A DNA stretch of 64,000 bases, from contig OX243827.1 in the NCBI GenBank assembly GCA_945859605.1, forward strand, positions 2,095,295 through 2,159,294, in the 5' to 3' direction. Below are positions 43,176 through 53,789 of the stretch, piece after piece (the first letter of the stretch is position 1; every line of letters begins with the position of its first letter). The position numbers and the translations under genes were made by a program. This stretch comes from Lumbricus rubellus. Taxonomy: Eukaryota; Annelida; Clitellata; Crassiclitellata; Lumbricidae. The notes under the pieces were generated by a model, which did no database searches, had not been told where the DNA came from, and saw nothing but the letters and a program-made list of their open reading frames with translations.

Positions 43176-43599
43176 GAGTCTTATTATAAGCTGCATTTAA
43201 ATGGAAATCTAATTTAACGTTAACTCGTACAAAATGGCGAGCGATTTATTTCGGTGCGTGTTCTTTGGCACTGAAACCTTGATTTAGTAGCATGATACCG
43301 CCATCTAGTGAATATCACAAATTAAAGACGTGGGGCTCGACGATGAGTGAGTGTTTCCATGACGAGTGGTCTTTTTGCAGCCTAAATTATTTAAAATAGG
43401 CCTAGGGCCTACTCTTTAAAAGCTTATGTGACAAAATATGATATCCCGTCTATTTCATACAACCTGAATAATATCTAAAAAATATGAATGGCAGGTAAAT
43501 AAATTATTTTGCTGGCTTTATAAGAGTAATGTGCAACACTTCAACACAAATTTAATGTAGGCTAATGTAGGAGAATGGGGAGTAGTGAACAGGAATGAA

Positions 43600-43860
43600 C
43601 AGGCGGAGGTAGGCTATGTTGGCAGTCCGTTCCAAAGAGCTGGTGCAGCATAGACTAAGGAGTGGGTGCAGAATTTCAGAGAGGATGATACTGGAGGCCG
43701 AGAGAGAGAAAGATATGATGAGCGAGTAGACCTGGGCGGTTGGATTGTGAGTAGCTTAGTTGACGAATGTAGGAGGGCTGAGAGGTTTGAAGAGCGTTGT
43801 AAGTTAGATATACAATTTTGTAATGGATGCGCTGAGGGACTTATAGCCAATGAAGAGACT
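43600..43860 (-). pseudogene. LINE reverse-transcriptase tail remnant
   Basis: The minus strand encodes about 78 residues ending SLVYAAPALWNGLPT. The AP-x-LWN-x-LP motif closes the proteins of many L2/CR1-group LINEs. The preceding NCISNLQRSSNLSALLHS segment also suits that region. No 3' tail is visible. Confidence 0.5.
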
Positions 43861-44589
43861 TAAGAACAGAAGTTATGTGACTCGACTCGGCTCCATTCGG
43901 GGCTTAAAGTGTGGCAGGACGGTCGTGGACGGCGTCCTGACACTTATTTTCAAATCTATAATTATGCCGTCCTGCCACTTATTTGGCCAGCACACCACAA
44001 AATGTAAAAGGCGTCCTGGAACTTCTTTTGGAAGGTAAGGGGCGTCCAGATACTTCTTTTTTTACACTTTTAGCGCTGGCTCCATCGACACATAATTATG
44101 ATCTTAACCAGATGTTTGATGAATTCGGGAAACCTGTTATCCTCTATTGTTGCGCAAACTGCCAGAGCGATTATTTACATGTATTTACTAGGCCTACTTA
44201 CTTCTTAGTTGTTGTGTAAAATTGTAAAATATGCTTTATTTTGTTGGATTTTAACCAAATCGAGCACACAAAAAATCCTAATGAAACAAAATCCAGTGTC
44301 CATGACTCAGATATCAACTCTATGACGGCCACAAAGCTATTACTTAGGGTCTAGGCATAGGTCTACACTAATTTTACCTTATTACCTAATACCTTAGTCC
44401 TTAGGTATTACATACATGTATGGTCTAGGCCCTATAGGTAGGCCTAAAGGATTGTCTGTTGTCCCTGGGACTAATATCGAAGAAATATGAAGCCGACGAA
44501 AATTAAACGATTGACTTAATTCGACTGAGAATCAGATTGTGGCAAAGCTGCCAATGCATGCGGTACTTTTTCTAAGGCAGCCTCACCCG
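43861..44589. other. No gene recognised; GGCGTCCTG repeats
   Basis: Near 43910-44060, GGCGTCCTG-ACTTATTTT-like phrases repeat four times (GCAGGACGG, GGCGTCCTGACACTT, GGCGTCCTGGAACTTC, GGCGTCCAGATACTTC). The remainder is AT-rich with TAGGCCTA palindromes. Confidence 0.4.
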
Positions 44590-47420
44590 GGCAGACATTG
44601 CTTAGGACAAGTCGGCTCCATTGACACAGCCTAACAAACTCAGCTCTAATAAATGCATTGACGACACACTGTGGCTACGAAAATCAGTCAATTGAGATGA
44701 CTGGCTACACAAGCATGCACACACATTTGGAAATAATGTCGTCATCAACATGTAATGCAACAAAAAAATAGTCCACAATGAATTAACTGACATTTGCATA
44801 TTGATAACAAAGATACAGGTCCGATTAAACAAATTAGGGAAATTGGTCAGTGGCCAGTAAAAATGCGTCTTAGAAAAAATGCTAATGGATTGTTAGTTTT
44901 AGAAGTTTCTGGTTTGTGGCAGGTCAGAGAAAAAAACAGTTGTAAGATTTTTCATGTCTTTCTGGAATATTACCTTCTGCAATTGATATCACGATAATCA
45001 AACTATTGGCTTGCTTTTTACCTAAGTATGGGTTTTCTAATGAATTCTAATTTAGTACAACAGTAAAAAATGATTTCTCACAGAAATTACACACATACAT
45101 CATTCTGTTCTCCAGTATGAATGCTTGTATATCTTTCATGGTCAATAAAATTTTAAAATCATTTATGGCAGATCTGACATCACAGTTATCACCAGGTATA
45201 TGATCAGATTCTCATGTGACACTTCGTATTACATACTTGCACTTACCATGCATGACAGAGATCACTCTTAAGTATTCATGACGCGTGTGATTTATGTCAC
45301 ATTGTTTTTCAAGAAGCGATACTCAAATTATACAAAAAAATGAAACTTATTTCTAACATAAATTACATAACTGGCATAATTATGTACAATATTTCTCTGT
45401 TTCAACAGTTTTCTGATGTCTTTGATTGCACTATGCTCCACAAAAACATTTCTGACATTCATGGCATGCGATTTTCTAAAGTTTCTCAAAACACTATTTA
45501 ATGGAGTTCGCATGGGTTGTCAGTTGTGCTATTAGACAGAAATCATCCATCAGTGATTTCAGGCAAAATCGGAATTTGTTTCAGCTGCTTCCTTGTGTGT
45601 CCTGATGTGACTCTTTAGACCACGACTCCCGGCAAATGATTTCTGACAAAATGAGCATATGTAAGGTGTCTTTCTTGTATGACACTTCATGTGTTTTCTC
45701 AGAAAACGATTCAGTGCAAATGATTTCTGACAAACCTGGCATTTGTACGGTTTTTCTAGAGCATGAATTCTCATGTGATCCTTCATATATTCTGCACAGC
45801 TGAATGATTTCTGACAAAATTCACACATGAATGGTTTCTCTCCAGTATGAACGCTCATGTGAATTCTCTTTTTGCTACCAGTGGTAAATGACTTAGGGCA
45901 TAGCTCACATTTAAATGACTTGTCTCCAGTGTGCATTTTAATGTGATCCCTCAACCTACGAGCATTTGGAAAAGAGATTGGACATAAATGACACAAGTAT
46001 GGTTTATATCCTGTATGCGTTGTCTTATGTGACAATAGATCAGCATTTTGTACAAATGATTTATGGCACAGATCACATTTGTAATTTTTTTCGCCTGTAT
46101 GGGCTTTTATATGACTTTTCAGACCAACAGACACTGTAAATGTTTTTCCGCACAAATGACATTCATATGGTTTTTCCCCCGTATGGATTCTCATGTGTGA
46201 TATCATATACTCTTTGAATGTAAACGTTTTTGAGCATAATTCACATTTGTATGGTTTTATTCCAGTATGGGTTCTAATGTGACTCTTCAGACCACAACTA
46301 TATGTAAATGATTTTTTGCATAACTCACATTTGTAAGGTCGTTCTCCAGTATGGGTTCTTATATGTGACCTTAGAGAACGATTCTCCGTAAATGACTTCG
46401 GGCATAACTCACATTTGTACGGCTTTTCCACTGCATGTGTTCTCATGTGACTTTTCAAATCTTCACCAATGGCAAATGACTTCAAACATGATTCACATTT
46501 GTACGGTTTTTCCACTGCATGCCTTCTCAAGTGTCTCTTCAGGTTAGCACTGCGTAAAAACGAGATCTCACACAACTGGCATTTGTATGGCTTCTCTCCA
46601 GTATGGGATAACATGTGTGACTTGAGATCACCAGAGGATGAAAATGATTTCAGACATATTTGACATTTGTAGAGTTTTCTCACTGCATGATGGACTTCCA
46701 TGTGTCTCCTCAGGCCAACATTCCGTGCAAATGAGTTCTCGCATAACTGACACTTGTATGGCTTCTCTCCAGTGTGGGTTCTCATATGCAACTTCCGAGT
46801 ACCAGCCTTTCTAAATGATTTCTGACATAACTCACATTTCTATGGCTTCTCACCAGAATGGGTTTTCATATGAGTTTGCAGCTGATCATCTCCACCAAAT
46901 AGCTTGTGACAGAACTTGCACTTTTGTTGCATCTCTCCAGTATTGAATTGCTCACCAGTATTCAATTGCACACCAGTATTCAATTGCATGCCAGGATTGA
47001 ATTGCACACCATTATTCAAGAATTGCATGCCAGTATTCAAAAATTGCAAGCCGGTATTCAACGGGATGCCCGTATTGAATTGCTCACTAGTATTCAATTG
47101 CTCACCAGTATTCAATTGGATGCCCGTATTGAATTGCTCACCAGTATTCAATTGCTCACCAGTATTCAATGGCACACCAGTATTCAATGGCACACCAGTA
47201 TTCAATGGCACACCAGTATTCAATTGGATGCCCGTATTGAATTGCATGCCAGTAGTCAATTGCTCAGCAGAATTCAATTGCACGCCAGGATTGAATTGCA
47301 CGATAATCCAGTACGCCATTTCAATAAAACGTTGATTGACCTTCAGGAATAAGTTCATAAACCAACGAGTATTTCTTGTTTGTTGGAGGTTTCTTCTGTA
47401 GAACCTTTAAACAAAATCCA
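44590..47420. repeat. Segmental duplication, copy 1 (with zinc-finger gene)
   Basis: Gene and flank match 53790-56610 in the same orientation. On the 3' side both have GGGCAGACA, AACTCAGCTCTAAT, AATGCATTGAC and TTGGAAATAATGTCGTCATC in order. The gene itself is colinear throughout. The offset is about 9.2 kb. Confidence 0.88.
45559..47358 (-). pseudogene. 16-finger C2H2 zinc-finger gene with LNTG-repeat N-terminus, copy 1
   Basis: The minus-strand frame opens at 47358. The first 140 residues are a low-complexity N-terminus of about twenty Q-L/F-N-T-G repeats, encoded by 15-21 bp tandem repeats. C2H2 fingers follow (16 in all), mostly with TGEKPYKC linkers and some VEKPYKC or ALEKPYKC. A single in-frame TAG at 46842-46840 replaces the linker Tyr between fingers 1 and 2. 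After it the frame is open for 15 more fingers to the stop at 45559. The product may be truncated, reinitiated at ATG 46791 (14 fingers), or read through. Upstream splice structure is unknown. It is probably a nuclear DNA-binding protein. Confidence 0.85.
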
Positions 47421-48235
47421 TAGATCATGTTAAGGTCAAATGATTTTTTTTCAATAATATAAATTCATCATATTCATCATACATGTTAGGTTCTAAAGAT
47501 GCATGACTGAAAGGAAATTTCATAAAAAACCTAATTAGTCGGATTAATGAAGAATAATATAATTAAGGTTTTTGTGTCATAGATATTCATTCAAAAATTT
47601 GCTATCATGAAAATACAAACAGCAATTGATAAAAAATTATTTCACCGAAATCAAAACTTGATTGACGAAAATTTTTACAATAAAATAGACATGGTTTTGG
47701 TTAGAAATAAATGGTGTCTAGATACACGAGGGATTCATTAAGCGAATTCTTGCCTAAACAGAAGCTTGATCGATTACATGGATTAATTCTTAAGATGTTG
47801 GATTGATTAAAAATATAACGATGCAACGAGTGATTAATTATTATTATTATATTCGTTTAATTCAAAGTATGACAAATCCAGGTGACACACCGCACCAGAT
47901 TACAGGTCAGAAATGTAAAATAATACACAGAAGTAATAATTAAGTTCAGTAATAATACTGTAGTAAAATTGCGACAGCCATTAGCTGGCACCAGTCCATC
48001 ACGTTGTTGATGTTAAAATAGACAGTTGATGTTGAATTACTGTCATTACTGACGGGCCATAAACGGCCCGTCAGTAATCAACGGCTACTATTATGAGCGC
48101 TACTGATGCACAACGCTAAAATATTCGTATTTGAATATTAGAACCGCCGTTAGGATGATTGCCAAATTATTTTATCATATCGACGTCGGTCAGATTAGAC
48201 TTTTCTGGGTTGAATTAGCGTTGTAATTGTAATTG
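47421..48235. other. Eroded 35-bp units and low-complexity sequence
   Basis: GAAGCTTGATCGATTAC and AAATCAAAACTTGATTGACG near 47650-47780 are worn copies of the minisatellite unit. A perfect short inverted repeat, TGACGGGCCATAAACGGCCC then GTCA, lies at about 48050-48073. There is no gene. Confidence 0.4.
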
Positions 48236-48238
48236 TAA

Positions 48239-49050
48239 TTGCAATTGAACATTTATATAGCGCCGCTCACAGATTCAGTAGCGCTCCCGACCCTATCCTT
48301 GAAATATCCACATTTCACTTTTTCCACTTCAGTCCGGAATTTGGGAGTCATCCTTGACCAGGAACTCACATTTACGCGGCACATTAACCTTCTGTGTCGC
48401 AGCTGTTATTACCAGCTTCGGCAGCTCAAGGTCATTTCCCGCTCCTTGACTCCTAGCGCAGCCGCAATACTTGTTCATGCGTTTGTAGTTTCACGCTTGG
48501 ACTACTGCAGTGCCATATACGGTTGACTTCCAGCCTGTCGGGTGGGGCCCCTAAATAGGGTCCTGCGCACTGCTGCCCGCCTCATAGGCCGCATTCCCAA
48601 GTTTGGCCGAGTCTCCGAGTACATGCGGGATGTACTCCACTGGCTCCCTTACCCACAGCGCATTACGTACAGAATTTCCGTCTTGGTCCGGCGCTGCTTT
48701 GAGGGTTTGGCTCCTTTATGCTTGCAGGAACTCTGCTGCTCGACCACGCTTGTTCAACGCCGCTGCTCTCTGCGCTCAGCTGCACAAGTGGTACTTATTG
48801 TTCCACGCTCACGGACTGCAATCAGGCAGCGCCGTGCTTTCGCCGTTGCTGGCCCTGCGACTTGGAATGAGCTCCCTGTTGTCCTTCGTCAAATACCTGT
48901 TGGCCTTTCTACTTCTAGCCTACTTCATTTCTTTCTCTTCTCAAGACTGTCTTATTTGACCAGGGTTGGACTGGGAGCGCTCCTGACTCCTGAGTAGTAA
49001 CCTAGAAGGAGCGCTATATCAAATTTTCAGTAAATAAAATAAATAAATAG
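48239..49050 (+). mobile_element. L2/CR1-type LINE 3' part with an inverted 3' end at its left
   Basis: The plus strand (48300-48997) encodes the reverse-transcriptase tail: NLGVILDQELTF, CYYQLRQLKVISRSL, SRLDYCSAIYG, then after a frameshift and stop NRVLRTAARLIGRIPKFG, VLHWLPYPQRI and LAPLCLQELC. It ends GGAGCGCTATATCAAATTTT and AAATAAAATAAATAA at 49010-49047. At the left, 48245-48290 is the same 3' end in inverse orientation (CATTTATATAGCGCC, GCGCTCCCGAC). The copy thus has two opposed tails. Confidence 0.85.
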
Positions 49051-49309
49051 TTAGCACTGCCGCTAACGAATAGCATAGTCTTCAGGCGTTTCCTAAACAA
49101 AGGGAGAGAGAGACTATAGAAGCTCAAGACGAAGTTTGTGAGGAAGACGGTTCCAGGACCAGCAGGAGGGTCCAACACAAGCAAAGCGTTGTAAATTAAT
49201 CGCATGGTACAGCATAATTTTTTCATCATCCAACTTCTATTTTGGCATGAATCCTTTTCATTAAGTCAGGTTCCATTTGGACAAAAACTCGTTTCATCAA
49301 TCCAGCTTC

Positions 49310-50131
49310 GGTAAACATGTATTTTAGCGTAATTAATTATTTTCACTGTTTTAACGACACGAAAAGCGTCTTAAAATATTTCTGTCAACGTGCTATTGCC
49401 AAAGTGATGTATGATTATACTTCAAATATATTTAAAAGAAAGATTTCGATCGAAAACTTGTAATATTTGGTCGTAACAAACCACCGATCCAAGTTGTTGT
49501 TGAATTGCGACCCTTTCCGGAAGTGGCGTGCGGCAAGCAAAAATTAATAAGTAAGTAAGTAAAAGTCCAGCTTTTTCAATTGCATCAGTTGTTTTATGAA
49601 TCCAACTTCTGTTTCAATAGTAACTATTTTTCATCAATCCAGCTCCAATTTCAGCTTGATTAATTTTATTACCCCAGCTTCTATTTGTCGCCCGTTAGTT
49701 TCGTCAACCCAGCTTCTCTTTCAGATATAAAAATACCCTCATCCACCTTCCATTACTTAAGCGTTTTTTCATCAATCCGGCTTCTATTTCACATCTAGAA
49801 ATACATTCATTCAGCTTCCATTTCTCATTTTGAACTTAGGACCGAAGTCTTGACGTACACGTTATTTATAGTCGCATATACGTCTATGGTTTGGGTGCGT
49901 ATCCCAACTTCCGGTCAGATGTTGTGGCTCAATGGCGAATCGAACGGCGATTTGGCATGGGAAATGGGACATTTTAGAAACATATTTTCTGTCAATATTC
50001 GTATTCTTACGAAATTTCAAGTGTGCTGTTAGATGTGTTAAACCATTGCGCGTCATTAGGAATAATTAACGGCGCTTTTTGGGTCGTTAAAACAGTGAAA
50101 ATAATTAATTACGCTAAAATACATGTTTACC
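49310..50131. mobile_element. GGTAAACGTGTA MITE, copy 3 (long form)
   Basis: GGTAAACATGTATTTTAGCG and its mirror (ending TACATGTTTACC) are flanked by a perfect 8-bp duplication CCAGCTTC (49302-49309 and 50132-50139). The target was itself a 35-bp minisatellite unit. The interior has 35-bp units and then about 240 bp that match copy 1 (11854-12437). Confidence 0.93.
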
Positions 50132-50297
50132 CCAGCTTCTACTTAAACAACAACTATTTTTATCAGTCCAGGTAATATTTTAATAACACGCACTGTTTTT
50201 TCCCCGAATTTTTTCATTGATCCCACTTCTATTTAGGTAGAAATATTTTCATCAATCCGATTTCCATTCAGCGACAGGTTAAATTCTATAACCCCGC

Positions 50298-51091
50298 GGG
50301 GTAAAATTCTATAACGCCGCGGTAGCAATTCTATAACGACGCGGTAGCAAGTAAACATCATGTCGGCAAAAGATCCGCGCATAATAGAGCCCATAAATCC
50401 AACTTCTAGTTTGCCGAGAATTCTTTTAATCGATCCAGCTTCTGTTTAGGCAAGAATTTGTTCGATAAATTTCGCTTCTATGTCGTCCGCAAATATTTTT
50501 ATTCAATTTGTCATTAAAAATTATTGTTCACCAATCCAGCTTCAATTTCAGCCGAATGACTGCACTAACCCTAAAACTAACCCTAACCGACCCTCACGTC
50601 GCCTAACCTGAGCCCTAACCGACCCTTACGCGTAAAATCCATGATGTTTACTTGCTACCGCGTCGTTATAGAATTGCTACCGCGGCGTTATAGAATTTAA
50701 CCCCACGCGGTAGCAATTCTATAACGACGCGGTAGCAAGTAAACATCATGGATTTTACGCGTAAGGGTCGGTTAGGGCTCAGGTTAGGCGACGTGAGGGT
50801 CGGTTAGGGTTAGTTTTAGGGTTAGTGCAGTCATTCTGCTGAAATTGAAGCTGGATTGACGAACAATAATTTTTAATGACAAATTGAATAAAAATATTTG
50901 CGGACGACATAGAAGCGAAATTTATCGAACAAATTCTTGCCTAAACAGAAGCTGGATCGATTAAAAGAATTCTCGGCAAACTAGAAGTTGGATTTATGGG
51001 CTCTATTATGCGCGGATCTTTTGCCGACATGATGTTTACTTGCTACCGCGTCGTTATAGAATTGCTACCGCGTCGTTATAGAATTTTACCC
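50298..51091. mobile_element. Near-perfect 0.8-kb palindrome with telomere-like and 35-bp repeats
   Basis: GGGTAAAATTCTATAACG at 50298 is mirrored at 51091, and the two arms (about 387 bp each) match almost base for base to a 21-bp centre near 50685-50705. Each arm has GACGCGGTAGCAAGTAAAC twice, 35-bp-type units, and CTAACCCTAACCGACCCTC. The arms differ at only a few positions. No target duplication is evident. DNA or RNA of this region would form a very long hairpin. Confidence 0.93.
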
Positions 51092-51099
51092 GTTTACCA

Positions 51100-51529
51100 C
51101 CGACCGGAAGATTCTCCTTTTAAAGTTTAAAAAATCTGCGTGAAAACTTATAAATGCAATACACTAATCCAAACTAGCGTTTAAAAAATCAAGAAGTCTT
51201 CAAAACCGTCTTTACAAAATGGCGTCGAAACTTACATTTGGACGACAACAGTACTGTATCTGCCATCTACTGATTGAATTTTCGCAAGATCGGATTCTTC
51301 TTGTAAATTGCAAAACAGTGAATAAAGACACAAATTAAGGGTCTTAACACGTCTAAAATTCCCCCGCAATTAGAATATTTAAACAGCAACGGTGTGTGTG
51401 TGTGTGTGTGTTTATGTAGCTTTTCTGCTGAAGGATATAATATTTTGTTTATTGAAACAATTCGGTTGACAGACGGCAACCGGCTACAGAAGACATCAAT
51501 CAGAACAAACAGTTGAAATCACAACACGT
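51100..51529. other. No gene recognised
   Basis: Includes a block (GTTTAAAAAATCTGCGTG and AATGCAATACACTAATCC) repeated at 59820-59885 and a short (GT)n at about 51392-51410. Confidence 0.4.
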
Positions 51530-51660
51530 AGCCTACGTCCGCCCAACGGTGTTCGACATCGGAACCTCTCGCTCTCCATAATTACACCAGCGTAGGCATA
51601 CTATCCAATGCGCTACTTTCCCTTATCCAATACGCTACCGCTTCCCTCCCCATAGGTCTA
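51530..51660 (-). mobile_element. tRNA-like SINE head, second type, diverged
   Basis: The minus strand has TAGCGCATTGGATAGTATG (A-box region) and GAGGTTCCGATGTCGAAC (B-box region), as at 26340-26470. GCGCATTGGATA is shared by both, consistent with one SINE family. Confidence 0.4.
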
Positions 51661-52484
51661 TTATAGGTAGCATGATATCTACAAAAACATTCTGTAAAAC
51701 CTTGCACTTTGATTATAACACGTCATCTCAATGTGATGCCTCCCTGTATCATGCAAGACAGTGTTTAATTATTTTTATGTTATTAAATTACTTTGTATTA
51801 ATCGTAAACTCTTGATTTCTAGAGCGCCTTTAGAAAGCCAAGCGCGGGGCACCGGCTTATTCACGAGCGCTGCATTAATTTAGTTTAACCCGATATTGTA
51901 GCGCCTATTTTATGCAGCACAGGTAGGCCTATAACCTAGGCTAATCGATCTGTTTTCGATTTATCAAGAGTTCTTTCTATCAATCTGTTTTCTCATTTAG
52001 CAGCAATGACCCTGCAGGGAGAAAAATTGCAGTGAACATTTTTTCGTGAACCATTTGGCTATTTATTTCGCGAGTGCTCTAGTCGCTTCTGACTTCAGCC
52101 AATGTCTCGCATCCTCTTCCGCATTGTGCAAGGCCCGCAGGCCACCGTTGAATTTTGTCCTTGGGCACACGTTGACGATATGGTCCATGGATTGCAACCC
52201 TCCGCACTCGAAGTTCGCCGACGACCCAAAACCCCATTAAATTTTGTGCAGGATCGCGCGACAGGGACCTTGTCCCGTGCAGAAACGATTCAATAGGGTC
52301 CAGGCGTCACGTAGGGCCTAAGCAGTCGAATCCCGGCTGTCGGATAGTAGCTGGTATTTAAACCCTCCAGCTACCAGCTGAATTAACCTTTTGTATATAA
52401 TAATTGAATTCTAAATAAGAAGCACTGCATATACTTCGTGTATATCATGTGAGAGAATGTGTTCATCTGCTTGGAGTGAGATGG
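51661..52484. other. No gene confidently recognised
   Basis: A GC-richer block at 52080-52290 has two overlapping 64-codon frames without recognisable domains. It may be an unlisted repeat. An inverted pair CAGCTACCAGCTG lies near 52370. Confidence 0.3.
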
Positions 52485-52493
52485 CGCCGGATC

Positions 52494-53205
52494 GCGAGTT
52501 TCCAAAAGCCTGTATGGCCCAACGCATACGATTTCCTATTGGGCAGTAATACTGGAAGAGGCGAAGACCGTAGGGGGAGAAGGTAGTTGATGTTAGCAGT
52601 TGTTGGTCAAGCTGTAGTGTTGGCTATTAGCTTGACCAACAACTGCTAAACAACCAACGCAAAAATCAAGAATCTAATGACGACACTAACCCTAACACTA
52701 ACCCTTACCGACCCTCACGACGCAAAAATCATAAGAATCTATAATGACGATACTAACCCTAACACTAACCTTAACCGACCCTCACGACGCAAAAATCATA
52801 AGAATCTAATCTAATAACGACACTAACCCTAACACTAACCCTAACCGACCCTCACGACGCGAAACCTTACCCTATAGGCCTACGCGAAAAACACCTAGGT
52901 CTTCTATGTTATAACCATGCATAAATTTAACGATAAAGAGCGCTAAAGATTACCTGTGCAAAATGTTCCTCCATAGGCCTACGTAGGGTCATTTGTAAGA
53001 AATTTTAAACGTTTTACATTGCAATTCGTCAAAAATCGTGAGAGCCTGCGTGTCGCACGTGTTGTTGACAGTATGCTACTGTCTACAAAGGGATTGTCAG
53101 AAATTGTACTCGACAACCTCCTCCCCTACGGAAATCGCCTCTTCCAGTATTACTGCCCAATAGGAAATCGTATGCGTTGGGCCATACAGGCTTTTGGAAA
53201 CTCGC
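52494..53205. mobile_element. Foldback element with GCGAGTTTCCAAAAG ends and CTAACCC core
   Basis: GCGAGTTTCCAAAAGCCTGT continues for about 90 bp and is mirrored at the right end (GGGCCATACAGG and CTTTTGGAAACTCGC). A perfect 9-bp duplication CGCCGGATC flanks it (52485-52493 and 53206-53214). The core has a hairpin around TTGACCAACAACTGCTAA and three units of about 60 bp with ACTAACCCTAACACTAACCC. No protein is encoded. Confidence 0.92.
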
Positions 53206-53214
53206 CGCCGGATC

Positions 53215-53789
53215 AAGTGCTTGACTGCACTGGAGTTGGATCCGTCTTGCTCTGTGTGGGTGACATGCATTACTAAATATTACATAATACATTATATATT
53301 GTAACTATATTAAGCACACCATTCATATACATCACTGTTTTATCATCCCATTGTGAATATAAATGAAATATAGACGTAGATTAAAACCTGAAAAATGCCA
53401 AAAAATAGATAAAAAAAACAATTGCAAAAAACACGCATTAACTTATTAATGTATATATGTATAGAAAGTGTTGTAGATACAGAGAGAAGGAAACATCGAG
53501 AAACATCAAAGAGGATGAGACGAACATCAACTCGAAAGACTGTAAAGACCCTTTGGTCATACACGGTCGTTAAACTTCCATTTCTTTCTGCTGAATGTCG
53601 TTGAACCATTCTTAAGGCCTACACTTCCACAGTCCACCCAAACCAGCTAGGCCTACCATGTAAAGCATATCATAATTCACCAGCCATTCGAGGCGTAGAT
53701 GAATCCAATTCTACCTTCAATTTCTTTGGTGGAGTGCATGATGGTCAAGTGATTAGTGATCTATCAATCGAAAGGTCAGAGGGTTTAAA
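53215..53789. other. No gene recognised
   Basis: AT-rich sequence. Frames of 60-88 codons on both strands lack domains. Confidence 0.3.

Noticed and set aside
46906..47352. Plus-strand frames of about 140 codons opposite the LNTG repeats (also 56083-56517)
   Set aside because: They are antisense shadows of the coding minisatellite, whose unit lengths are multiples of three.
50560..50830. True telomere or chromosome end
   Set aside because: The GGTTAGGGTTAG runs are short, inverted within a palindrome, interrupted by GGTCGG, and flanked by ordinary sequence on both sides.
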